Source: CAZHUM01 sp046484045
Lineage (GTDB): Archaea; Thermoplasmatota; Thermoplasmata; Halarchaeoplasmatales; Halarchaeoplasmataceae
Direction of reading: 5' to 3'
DNA length: 32,648 nucleotides
Assembly (NCBI GenBank): GCA_046484045.1
Contig: JAWOBZ010000028.1
Coordinates: forward strand, 1 to 32,648
Shown here: piece after piece, positions 15,954-22,758 of the stretch
Layout: each line of letters begins with the position of its first letter
How positions within the stretch are numbered: position 1 is the first letter of the stretch
The notes under the pieces: model-generated
Databases searched by the model: none
The model's input: only the letters and a program-made list of their open reading frames with translations
What the model was told of the DNA's origin: nothing
Made by a program: the position numbers and the translations under genes

Positions 15954-16427
15954 TTATTTATACTCGCGGCAGTTGTCGCAGTACCATCTGTTGTACTGGT
16001 TGACCCAGCGCATCTGCTGTCCACAGCTTGGACAGGGATTGGTGGGTGCCTGCTGTTGCGGCGGTGGCTGCGGTTGATGCTGCTGAGGCGGATGTTGGTA
16101 CTGTTGTTGTGGTTGTTGATACTGCTGCTGACCGTACTGCTGTTGGTATGGTTGTTGACCATGCTGCCCGCCGTAGTACTGCTGCTGCTGTCTCTTTTGG
16201 TGTACTTCAGCCATGTCCGGTCGAATGACAAGCCATATGATTAGGCCGATTATCCCCAAGAAGAATACTATTAACAACCATAGTATGGCGTTCTCATCCC
16301 TTTTCTTTGCATCTTTGTAAACCCAGATTGCCAGGAATATCCAAACTACGAACATCAATAGAGAGATTATACACCAAGCGCCCCAAGCGCCCCAATACCA
16401 GTTGTACACCTGCATTGGATATATCAT
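15954..16427 (-). CDS. Membrane protein with Q-rich linker and C-terminal zinc ribbon
   Basis: A protein of 157 residues. Two hydrophobic helices (about 15-36 and 48-68) flank the charged loop YKDAKKRDEN. Then comes a Q/P/Y-rich linker (about 75-130) and a zinc ribbon, CPSCGQQMRWV...WYCDNC, at the C terminus. The membrane half resembles the short PLDc_N-like helical hairpin. Function is unknown; the ribbon could bind protein or nucleic acid on the cytoplasmic side. GGAGGT precedes ATG 16427 by 8 bases. The next gene (16522-16821) is a clear paralogue, and 18121-18927 carries the same ribbon. Confidence 0.8.
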   Translation of the reverse strand: MIYPMQVYNWYWGAWGAWCIISLLMFVVWIFLAIWVYKDAKKRDENAILWLLIVFFLGIIGLIIWLVIRPDMAEVHQKRQQQQYYGGQHGQQPYQQQYGQQQYQQPQQQYQHPPQQHQPQPPPQQQAPTNPCPSCGQQMRWVNQYNRWYCDNCREYK

Positions 16428-16521
16428 TGTTTTTTACCTCCAGTTTTATTTCAGTAATATCAATCGAGGATATAAAAATTTCTCTAAAAAATTAAAAGAA
16501 GAAAGGTTTTTGGTCAGAGAC

Positions 16522-16821
16522 TTATTGTGGCGGTGGTGGTTGCTGATATTGTTGCTGTTGTTGTCTCTTCTGCTGTACTTCAGCCATGTCAGGTCTGACG
16601 ACCAGCCATATGATCAAACCGATAAGACCAGCTATTAGACCTATTATCAACCAAAGTACTGCGTTCTCGTCTCTCTTTTTAGCATCTTTATACATCCAGA
16701 TGCCTATAATAAGCCAGATTATGAATGGAACTATGCTTAACATGCACATGCTCCCGGCACATAATCCAGCACCAAGGCTGTCTCCTATCTGCAAAACTGA
16801 ATGCATTCCCATTCCTATCAT
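16522..16821 (-). CDS. Two-helix membrane protein, paralogue without zinc ribbon
   Basis: A protein of 99 residues. Its helices (about 20-43 and 52-74), the loop YKDAKKRDENAVLWL and the following IIWLVVRPDMAEVQQKRQQQQ nearly repeat the neighbouring 157-residue protein (IIWLVIRPDMAEVHQKRQQQ). It ends after a short Q/P tail, without a ribbon. The pair probably arose by duplication, with the ribbon lost here or gained there. AAGGTG 5 bases before ATG 16821 supports the start. A role as assembly partner of the longer paralogue is an inference. Confidence 0.75.
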   Translation of the reverse strand: MIGMGMHSVLQIGDSLGAGLCAGSMCMLSIVPFIIWLIIGIWMYKDAKKRDENAVLWLIIGLIAGLIGLIIWLVVRPDMAEVQQKRQQQQQYQQPPPPQ

Positions 16822-16936
16822 TTTGTCACCTTGAGGTATTACTCACGATGCTATATTATCATTCCTATATAAATTTTATCACAATTATTAAAAAATTGGG
16901 GGTAAAATTCACTTGGATCTATAAGCGGGCCTTACC

Positions 16937-16981
16937 AAAAATCCTTACGGATTTTTCGTGGACACGTTCAAACAAGTTGAA
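16937..16981 (-). terminator. Two stem-loops downstream of tRNA-Lys
   Basis: Bases 16937-16956 form an 8-bp stem (AAAAATCC, TTAC loop, GGATTTTT). Bases 16966-16982 form a 6-bp stem (GTTCAA and TTGAAC) abutting the tRNA discriminator base. They lie 3' of the tRNA on its own strand. They could limit read-through or guide 3'-end processing. Confidence 0.5.
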
Positions 16982-17055
16982 CGGGCCTGGAGGGATTCGA
17001 ACCCTCGGCCGATCGGTTAAGAGCCGATCGCTCTACCTAGCTGAGCTACAGGCCC
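16982..17055 (-). tRNA. tRNA-Lys (anticodon CTT)
   Basis: A 74-nt cloverleaf on the minus strand. The acceptor stem pairs GGGCCTG with CAGGCCC, with discriminator G. The D arm is GCTC/GAGC. The anticodon stem ATCGG/CCGAT encloses CTCTTAA, giving anticodon CTT (CUU, lysine). The T arm is GAGGG TTCGAAT CCCTC. No intron is visible and CCA is not encoded. A TATA-like element on the minus strand (complement of AAAATATAAATG, about 17083-17094) sits at promoter distance. Confidence 0.95.
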
Positions 17056-17221
17056 ATATGGGAGTCTGTCTTAACTCCGTGTAAAATATAAATGTTTTTA
17101 CCGGCCTATTTTCACGTTCATTTAGTTTTAAGACCATATATAGACTATATCTAATATATATCTGATGTAAAAATATATATACCCTTCAAACATTCAGACG
17201 ATTAATAATCGGTGAGAGTAT

Positions 17222-18118
17222 ATGAAAAGTAAAAAAATAACAGTTCTGGTAAGTTTAATGGCACTGATGACCGCTCTGATGCTGTTAACCCCAACGATAG
17301 CAAGTGCACAATATAGTGACGAAATCACAGATCCGACTGGCGATGTAGACCATTGGAGAGTTACTGATACTGGTGGTTATGGCTGGAGAGAAAATGTGGA
17401 ACGCCCCGATGTAGACATAGTTCGTGTCAGTATAGAAGAAAGTGGTGGAAATCTCACAGTCGAGTTAGAGGTGAAAGGAACGATCCAGTCCGATGCTCAG
17501 GAAGATTCATATTTTATGTATGTAATTGAACTAGAAAATGGAGATGGAGAGTCATACGATATCACCTATTCCTTCGGTCAAATATATTTCGAATGGCCGG
17601 GGGGTACTGAGTATGGTTTTACTGAACCTACTGGTTTTGGTACTAGCACCTTGCAAGTTAGCTTTCTATTAGAGGAATACGGCAATCCAGATTCCCTGGA
17701 AATATCAGGTGTCACAACTTACGAATATACGGGGTCAGCCGGTACAGGTGAGTACTACATGGATGAAGCGAGTCCTGGCTCAGACGACTCTTCAAACGGT
17801 GACGGATCTTCAGATGATCTAACCGACGAAGAAAAGGATATGCTAGATAAATTATGGGCTGGAAGTATGCTCTGCATAGCTCTGGCCGTGATCATACCCA
17901 TAGTGATAGTTGTTATAATAATTATCGTACTGGTCAAGGTGATGGGCGGCGATAAGGACGAAGGACAATCGCAACAGCAGGGATACCAACAGGGTCCACC
18001 ACCGGGTCAACCGCCTGCTCAACAGCAGCAACCACCCCAGCAGCAGTCTCAACAACCACCACAAGAGAGTACACCACCCCCACCTCCAGAGAGCGAAAAC
18101 ACAGGAGATGAGTGGTAA
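17222..18118 (+). CDS. Secreted/membrane-anchored beta-domain protein with Q/P-rich cytoplasmic tail
   Basis: A protein of 298 residues. A signal peptide covers about 1-29 (KSKK, hydrophobic core, then TIASAQ). The external domain (30-180) is beta-rich, with DPTGDVDHWR and PDVDIVRVSIEESGGNLTVELEV, a pattern like CBM9/DOMON-type sandwiches often linked to S-layer proteins. A D/S-rich stalk follows, then a membrane helix (about 214-241), then a Q/P-rich tail ending EW. The tail resembles those of the neighbouring zinc-ribbon proteins, suggesting contact among them (inference). TATATATA-type elements near 17168-17180 give the promoter. The next gene begins 2 bases after its stop. Confidence 0.75.
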   Translation: MKSKKITVLVSLMALMTALMLLTPTIASAQYSDEITDPTGDVDHWRVTDTGGYGWRENVERPDVDIVRVSIEESGGNLTVELEVKGTIQSDAQEDSYFMYVIELENGDGESYDITYSFGQIYFEWPGGTEYGFTEPTGFGTSTLQVSFLLEEYGNPDSLEISGVTTYEYTGSAGTGEYYMDEASPGSDDSSNGDGSSDDLTDEEKDMLDKLWAGSMLCIALAVIIPIVIVVIIIIVLVKVMGGDKDEGQSQQQGYQQGPPPGQPPAQQQQPPQQQSQQPPQESTPPPPPESENTGDEW

Positions 18119-18120
18119 TA

Positions 18121-18927
18121 ATGGTGAACGATTTATTCTCGACCCCGAACATCCCGCCGCACTTGACCCCAAAGGTCAGGGAAGCACGTGAGATGTTCAA
18201 CTACGCCGCGCTGTTCTTTATAATATCAGCGGTGATATACGGATTATGGGGTCTATGGTATATCTTCCAAGGTGTGCTTTGGAGCTATTGGGGCTTCGGC
18301 TATTTCATAGCCAGGGGCATAGTGATGTTCGTCATAGGTGCGATAGCTTTCATCCTTAAAGGCAAATTCGTAGAGAACATAATCACGCCTATAGACCAAG
18401 GTAGATACAAGCAGGCTTCCGACAGCATGATCCTCTACATCATACTGGGGTTCATATTCGGCCTGGGTATCGGTGGTATATTCATCCTGCTCGGTCACAT
18501 GAAACTAGAGGAAGTGGACACCCAACCTAAGTACTGTCCAACCTGTAATCAGCAGCTCAGTTTCATCCAGCAGTATCAAAGCTGGTACTGCAACAACTGC
18601 CAGGATTACAAGACACCCGCACAACCACAGCAGCCTCAATACGGGGGTCAGCAGGGTTATCAGCAACAGCCCCAACAGGGATATCAACAACCTCAACAGC
18701 AGCAAGAACAGCAGGGTTACCAGGAACCTCAACAGCAGCAAGAACAGCAGGAATGGCAACAGAGTGAGCAACAAACACAACAGCAGCCACAGCAAGGTTA
18801 CCAGGAGCCTCAGCAGCAAGAACAACAACAGCAGCAGCAGAATGCGTGCCCGACATGCGGTTCACAGATGAGATGGATAAACGAATACAGCCGCTGGTAC
18901 TGCGATAACTGTCAAGCATACAAGTAA
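18121..18927 (+). CDS. Multi-pass membrane protein with two zinc ribbons flanking a Q-rich segment
   Basis: A protein of 268 residues. It has about three membrane helices (26-52, 60-79, 103-125). A first zinc ribbon follows (CPTCNQQLSFI...WYCNNC, about 138-160), then a Q-rich stretch (about 170-238) with repeated QQGYQEPQQQ units, then a second ribbon (CPTCGSQMRWI...WYCDNC) to the C terminus. The second ribbon is nearly identical to that of the 15954-16427 protein. GTG 18112 is an alternative start overlapping the upstream stop; ATG 18121 is preferred. The gene is in an operon with the secreted protein before it. Function is unknown. Confidence 0.78.
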   Translation: MVNDLFSTPNIPPHLTPKVREAREMFNYAALFFIISAVIYGLWGLWYIFQGVLWSYWGFGYFIARGIVMFVIGAIAFILKGKFVENIITPIDQGRYKQASDSMILYIILGFIFGLGIGGIFILLGHMKLEEVDTQPKYCPTCNQQLSFIQQYQSWYCNNCQDYKTPAQPQQPQYGGQQGYQQQPQQGYQQPQQQQEQQGYQEPQQQQEQQEWQQSEQQTQQQPQQGYQEPQQQEQQQQQQNACPTCGSQMRWINEYSRWYCDNCQAYK

Positions 18928-18939
18928 AAACAAAAACCC

Positions 18940-18976
18940 TTTCTTATCCTCTATTTTTTTCTTCCCAAAACTTTTT
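18940..18976 (+). terminator. T-rich terminator after the zinc-ribbon operon
   Basis: TTTCTTATCCTCTATTTTTT and CTTTTTTAT follow the stop at 18927. Such T-runs without a strong hairpin are the usual archaeal terminator; the second run also overlaps the TATA element of the recombinase gene. Confidence 0.45.
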
Positions 18977-19032
18977 TATACTCTCAAAGACCTTTTTAAT
19001 TTGTCATACAAATCGTCTGACAGGGATGCATT

Positions 19033-19584
19033 ATGCCGAAGAAACTTCCAAAATATCTCAGGAAGGATGAGATCAGAAAATTGCTGGATTCACCTGCTAG
19101 AGAGAAGACCAGGGACCGATTGATCCTGCGTATTTTATATCGATGTGGACTTCGTGTATCAGAACTGGTCAATCTCAAGATCGAGGACGTTGATTTCACA
19201 GAAGGGATGATCACTGTAAGGGAGGGGAAGGGAGATAAAGACAGGGTCGTTCCCGTGGATAATCACACTTTGGACTTGATTGAATTTTACGTCGTAGATG
19301 CCGACGAGGGCTACATGATATTATCCGAGAGAGGCAAGCCTCTGTCCACTAGACAGGTCGAGAGGATAGTGAAGAAATACGCAAAGAATGCCCATATAAA
19401 GAAGAACGTGTACCCACACATGCTGAGGCACAGTTTCGCCGTCCACTGCTTGAAAGCGGGTATGAACCTTAGGAGCGTACAGAAGATGCTCGGACACTCA
19501 TCTTTGACCACAACACAGATATACCTCGACCTAACTGGCGAGGACATCAAGCAGGACTACGAGAGTCATCCATTACCTGCCTGA
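19033..19584 (+). CDS. Short tyrosine recombinase (XerA-like catalytic domain)
   Basis: A protein of 183 residues containing only the catalytic domain of tyrosine recombinases. All active-site residues are present: R41 (CGLRVSEL), K66 (REGKGDKDR), H129 and R132 (HMLRHSF), H155 (LGHSSL) and Tyr164 (IYLDL). XerA resolves chromosome dimers at dif. Full archaeal XerA is about 280-290 residues with an N-terminal SAM-like core-binding domain, absent here. An in-frame TGA at 19018 rules out a longer frame, and a TATA element (TTTTTTATAC, about 18973-18982) fits this start. It may be a stand-alone minimal recombinase. The M20 gene follows after 22 bases. Confidence 0.85.
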   Translation: MPKKLPKYLRKDEIRKLLDSPAREKTRDRLILRILYRCGLRVSELVNLKIEDVDFTEGMITVREGKGDKDRVVPVDNHTLDLIEFYVVDADEGYMILSERGKPLSTRQVERIVKKYAKNAHIKKNVYPHMLRHSFAVHCLKAGMNLRSVQKMLGHSSLTTTQIYLDLTGEDIKQDYESHPLPA

Positions 19585-19606
19585 GAATATCAAAAAAGGT
19601 GTTCCT

Positions 19607-20827
19607 ATGCATGAAGATGTTTTTTCTAAGGTAGAAGATTTCGCTGAGGATATGAAGGATACTTTGATGAATATGCTTAAAATATCTGCCATCGGCCCGG
19701 ATAACGGTGGTGACGGCGAGATGGAAAGAGCAGAATTTTTGATGAACATATTACTCAACTTCGGGTTCGATCGCATCGAGAGGTACGATGCTCCGGACGC
19801 CAGGGTATCCGCGGGAGTCAGGCCGAATATAATCGCGATCAAAGATGGTAGAGAAGATAAGAACGTGGTACTCTTGTCTCACATGGATATAGTCCCTGAA
19901 GGAGATCTAGATGAATGGGATACCGACCCCTACGACCCGGTTTTTAAGGACGGTAAGATATACGGGAGGGGCGCCGAAGATAACGGTCAGGAGGTCATCG
20001 CTTCCATTTATGCGGCGAAAGTGCTCGATGAACTCGATATCGTACCGAAATACAATCTCATGGTGGCTTTAGTTTCAGACGAAGAGACCGGCAGCGAATA
20101 CGGTGTGAAATATCTGGTCGACCAGGGTCTGTTCTCCGAGGACGACCTGATAATCGTACCGGATCACAGTGAAGAACTCGGCAAAAAGATAGAGGTCAAG
20201 GAAAAATCGGCTATGTGGGTTAAGATCACAGTGCACGGTAAGCAGGGCCATGCGGCGATCCCCGGTCCAACTATTAACGCTAACCGGGTGGCGTGCAGGT
20301 ATCAAACCGTCGTCGATGAAAGGCTTCAGGAAACCTTCGATGACGAAGATCCGCTCTTCTCGCCCGCTCGAAGTACTTTGGAACCCACGAAAAGGGAGGC
20401 AAACGTTCCCAATATCAATACCATCCCCGGTAAGGATGTCCAGTACTACGACTGCAGGATAATCCCGGATATCAAGTTGGAGAGTGTTAAAAAGGTGTTC
20501 ACCGACACGGCTGAAGAGATATCTCGAGAGACGGGGACGGAGATCGATATAGATATCATCAAAGGGAAGAAAGCGCCTGAAGGCACATCCACGGATTCTG
20601 AAGTATTCATCAAATTAAAAAGAGCGGTCGAGAAAGTGACCGGCCACACACCCGAGCCCGCTGGTATCGGAGGCGGCACTGTTGCTGCACACTTCAGAGA
20701 GAAAGGGATACCTGCCGTTGTGTGGTGCACGAACGAGGAACTAGCCCACCAGCCCAACGAGTACGCTGTTTTAGACTACATTGTGAAGGACTGCAAGGTC
20801 TTCACGACCATGCTGTTAGAAGATTAG
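19607..20827 (+). CDS. M20-family metallopeptidase / deacylase
   Basis: A protein of 406 residues of the ArgE/DapE/carboxypeptidase G2 superfamily. SHMDIVPEG (about 88-96) carries the first zinc ligand, GRGAEDNGQ the bridging Asp, and SDEETGSEYG the catalytic Glu pair. VHGKQGHAAIPG marks the dimerisation domain, and the C-terminal NEELAHQPNEY supplies the last His. The GAEDNG form is commonly annotated in archaea as M20 diaminopimelate or acetyl-amino-acid deacylase; the substrate is not decidable here. AAGGTG precedes ATG 19607. It is probably co-transcribed with the recombinase, and its stop faces the metK stop 5 bases away. Confidence 0.88.
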   Translation: MHEDVFSKVEDFAEDMKDTLMNMLKISAIGPDNGGDGEMERAEFLMNILLNFGFDRIERYDAPDARVSAGVRPNIIAIKDGREDKNVVLLSHMDIVPEGDLDEWDTDPYDPVFKDGKIYGRGAEDNGQEVIASIYAAKVLDELDIVPKYNLMVALVSDEETGSEYGVKYLVDQGLFSEDDLIIVPDHSEELGKKIEVKEKSAMWVKITVHGKQGHAAIPGPTINANRVACRYQTVVDERLQETFDDEDPLFSPARSTLEPTKREANVPNINTIPGKDVQYYDCRIIPDIKLESVKKVFTDTAEEISRETGTEIDIDIIKGKKAPEGTSTDSEVFIKLKRAVEKVTGHTPEPAGIGGGTVAAHFREKGIPAVVWCTNEELAHQPNEYAVLDYIVKDCKVFTTMLLED

Positions 20828-20832
20828 ACCTT

Positions 20833-22029
20833 TTAGAAAACTGTGACCTCGTCATTTAGGACCATATCCGTGAGCTGCCCGATATTATCCAAGAAGTCTT
20901 CTGTAATTGCTTCAGCAGTATCCAGGTGGATATCGTAGTTTTTCTTTTCTGGAACCACTAACTGAACGCTGGCAGCCTGGGGTTCTGATATCGGTTTCCC
21001 GATCTGAGATACCAACCTCACAAAAACGTCGTGAACTTCATCTTCCAGCTCATCATATATCTGTTGGGCTATCTGGTTTGAAGCTAGGTTGTATAATTTA
21101 CCGACATGTGTAACCGGATTCTTTCCAGCTGCTGCTTCCATACTCATCGGCCTAAAGGGAGTGATCAAACCGTTCACCCTGTTCCCACGCCCGACAGAAC
21201 CGTCGTCCCCGTTCTCCATTGAAAGACCGGTTACGGTAAGATAATATGTTCCCTTTTCGTAATTATCAGCGGTGTTGACAAATACTTCGATATCCCTATC
21301 CGTGATCTTCAAAGCGTAGTCCTTAACTACGTCTCCAAGTTCATCGATTACATTTTTGTAATGGTCGGCATCCGGTGTAAGTGAGTCTACGATAGCCGCG
21401 GCGATGGTCAGGTCGATCTCTCCCCCTATCCTTGTCGCCATGACCTTGACGTCCTGTCCCACCTCCGGTATGTCCTTTTTCATGTCTCCATTGATGAACC
21501 TCTCAACATCAAGTGCGGCCCTCTCCGTTTCGCTGAGGGGTGCGAATGAAACACCGAATGATGTATCATTGGCGTTGTGCGTACTTGTATCGTACACATC
21601 CCGGAGATCAACGGATCCCTGGCCGATACGACAATCGAGCATGACATCATTTTTTGAATCTAGATACGTGCAGGTATCAGCTAAATACTCCTCGGCAGCC
21701 CTCAATGCAGTTGATTTGTATGGAAGTCGTTTTCCGTTAACCTCGGTCACAGCCCTGCCTACCAATAGGATGTACGGAGGCTCCAAGATCTTTCCTCCCC
21801 CGAATTCTGGACTAGCTTGACCTCCCACGATCTGTACTTCGTCCGTATTGTGATGGAGTATCCTATCGTGTTTATCAAGATACATCCTACAGAGTGCTCT
21901 GCTCACTTCTTCAGCGATGCCGTCGGCTATGCTGTCAGGGTGCCCTATACCCTTCCTCTCAACTATCTCGATGTGCTGCTTTTCTATCGGGGTTTCCCAT
22001 ATTATTTCGGCTTCTATATTTTTTGACAT
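20833..22029 (-). CDS. mat: S-adenosylmethionine synthetase, archaeal type (MAT)
   Basis: A protein of 398 residues making SAM from methionine and ATP. It belongs to the archaeal COG1812 family, which differs strongly from bacterial MetK. Typical segments are VERKGIGHPDSIADGIAEEVSRAL (in part, at about 24-47), HHNTDEVQIVGGQASP, RIGQGSVDLRDVYD and GDDGSVGRGNRVNGLITPFRPMS (in part). Length matches the family (about 400). GGAGG lies 7 bases before ATG 22029, and a 7-bp inverted repeat (22045-22069) lies immediately upstream in the leader. It is divergent from an HTH-CBS regulator that could control it. Confidence 0.96.
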   Translation of the reverse strand: MSKNIEAEIIWETPIEKQHIEIVERKGIGHPDSIADGIAEEVSRALCRMYLDKHDRILHHNTDEVQIVGGQASPEFGGGKILEPPYILLVGRAVTEVNGKRLPYKSTALRAAEEYLADTCTYLDSKNDVMLDCRIGQGSVDLRDVYDTSTHNANDTSFGVSFAPLSETERAALDVERFINGDMKKDIPEVGQDVKVMATRIGGEIDLTIAAAIVDSLTPDADHYKNVIDELGDVVKDYALKITDRDIEVFVNTADNYEKGTYYLTVTGLSMENGDDGSVGRGNRVNGLITPFRPMSMEAAAGKNPVTHVGKLYNLASNQIAQQIYDELEDEVHDVFVRLVSQIGKPISEPQAASVQLVVPEKKNYDIHLDTAEAITEDFLDNIGQLTDMVLNDEVTVF

Positions 22030-22044
22030 TTTATTCCTCCATCA

Positions 22045-22069
22045 CAACACGCTAGCAAATCACGTGTTG
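22045..22069 (-). promoter_or_regulatory. Hairpin in the 5' leader of the SAM synthetase gene
   Basis: CAACACG (22045-22051) and CGTGTTG (22063-22069) form a perfect 7-bp stem with an 11-base loop. It ends a few bases before the Shine-Dalgarno sequence GGAGG at about 22036-22040 on the minus strand. It could act in RNA as a translational control element or in DNA as an operator. No known SAM riboswitch consensus was recognised. Confidence 0.45.
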
Positions 22070-22180
22070 ATTCTCATCATCTTCTAAAATGAAAATCCTC
22101 ATATCTATCAGAGGGAGTAAAATTCCTCACAAGGTCACCCCTATTAATACCTTTTTATCTTTTTTATTCTTATAGGAATA

Positions 22181-22190
22181 ATTCTATATA
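22181..22190 (+). promoter_or_regulatory. TATA box of the HTH-CBS gene
   Basis: ATTCTATATA is centred about 25 bases before ATG 22210, predicting a leaderless message. Adjacent TATAGGAATAATTCTATA (22171-22188) is nearly self-complementary and could be an autoregulatory operator. Confidence 0.5.
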
Positions 22191-22209
22191 CACCGTTAAT
22201 AATTTGACC

Positions 22210-22755
22210 ATGATGATCAAAGATTTGGGGCAGATCCGCGTACTTCGTAAGAAGATCGGCATGACACAAGCGGAGTTGGCGGATAAAGTGGGGGTGAGCC
22301 AATCACTCATCGCCAAGATAGAGAACGGTAGAACACAACCGTCATTCGAGAACGGCAGAAAGATATTGAACTATCTAGAAAGTTTCATGGATAGGAGTAG
22401 GAACAAAAAAGCTGAAGAAGTCCACAGTACGGATATTTTGTACTTATCACCGGATGACTCCGTGGGAACCGCCTTGGAGGTGATGAAAGAAAATGCAGTC
22501 TCCCAACTGCCGATACTGGAGGACGGAAGATCACTGGGTTCCATAACAGAGAGGGGGCTGATAAAGAATTTCGATACGCTGGACAGAGATGAACCTCTGA
22601 GAATCATCATGGATCCAAGCTTTCCGCAAATAGAAAAAAACGCACCTATAGGTGTTGTGAGGGAATTGTTAAGGTATTACCCCAGTGTACTCACCATGTC
22701 AGAAGGTAAGATAGCGGGTATAATCACGAAAGCGGATCTTCTGGACGAAGTCTAA
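22210..22755 (+). CDS. HTH (Xre-type) regulator with paired CBS domains
   Basis: A protein of 181 residues. A Cro/C1-type helix-turn-helix (about 7-60) is clear in MTQAELADKVGVSQSLIAKIENGRTQPS (shown in part). It is followed by two CBS repeats (STDILYLSPDDSVGTALEVM and the segment ending VLTMSEGKIAGIITKADLL). CBS pairs bind adenosyl ligands such as AMP, ATP or SAM, so this is a ligand-sensing DNA-binding protein, as in archaeal COG3620 regulators. It is divergent from the SAM synthetase, sharing a 180-base control region, which makes SAM or ATP sensing plausible. ATG 22213 and TTG 22204 are alternative starts; the TATA spacing favours 22210. Confidence 0.88.
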   Translation: MMIKDLGQIRVLRKKIGMTQAELADKVGVSQSLIAKIENGRTQPSFENGRKILNYLESFMDRSRNKKAEEVHSTDILYLSPDDSVGTALEVMKENAVSQLPILEDGRSLGSITERGLIKNFDTLDRDEPLRIIMDPSFPQIEKNAPIGVVRELLRYYPSVLTMSEGKIAGIITKADLLDEV

Positions 22756-22758
22756 GGG

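Noticed and set aside
16982..19584. tRNA-Lys as an integration site for the nearby tyrosine recombinase
   Set aside because: No direct repeat of the tRNA 3' end was seen in the window, and the genes between are not mobile-element-like.
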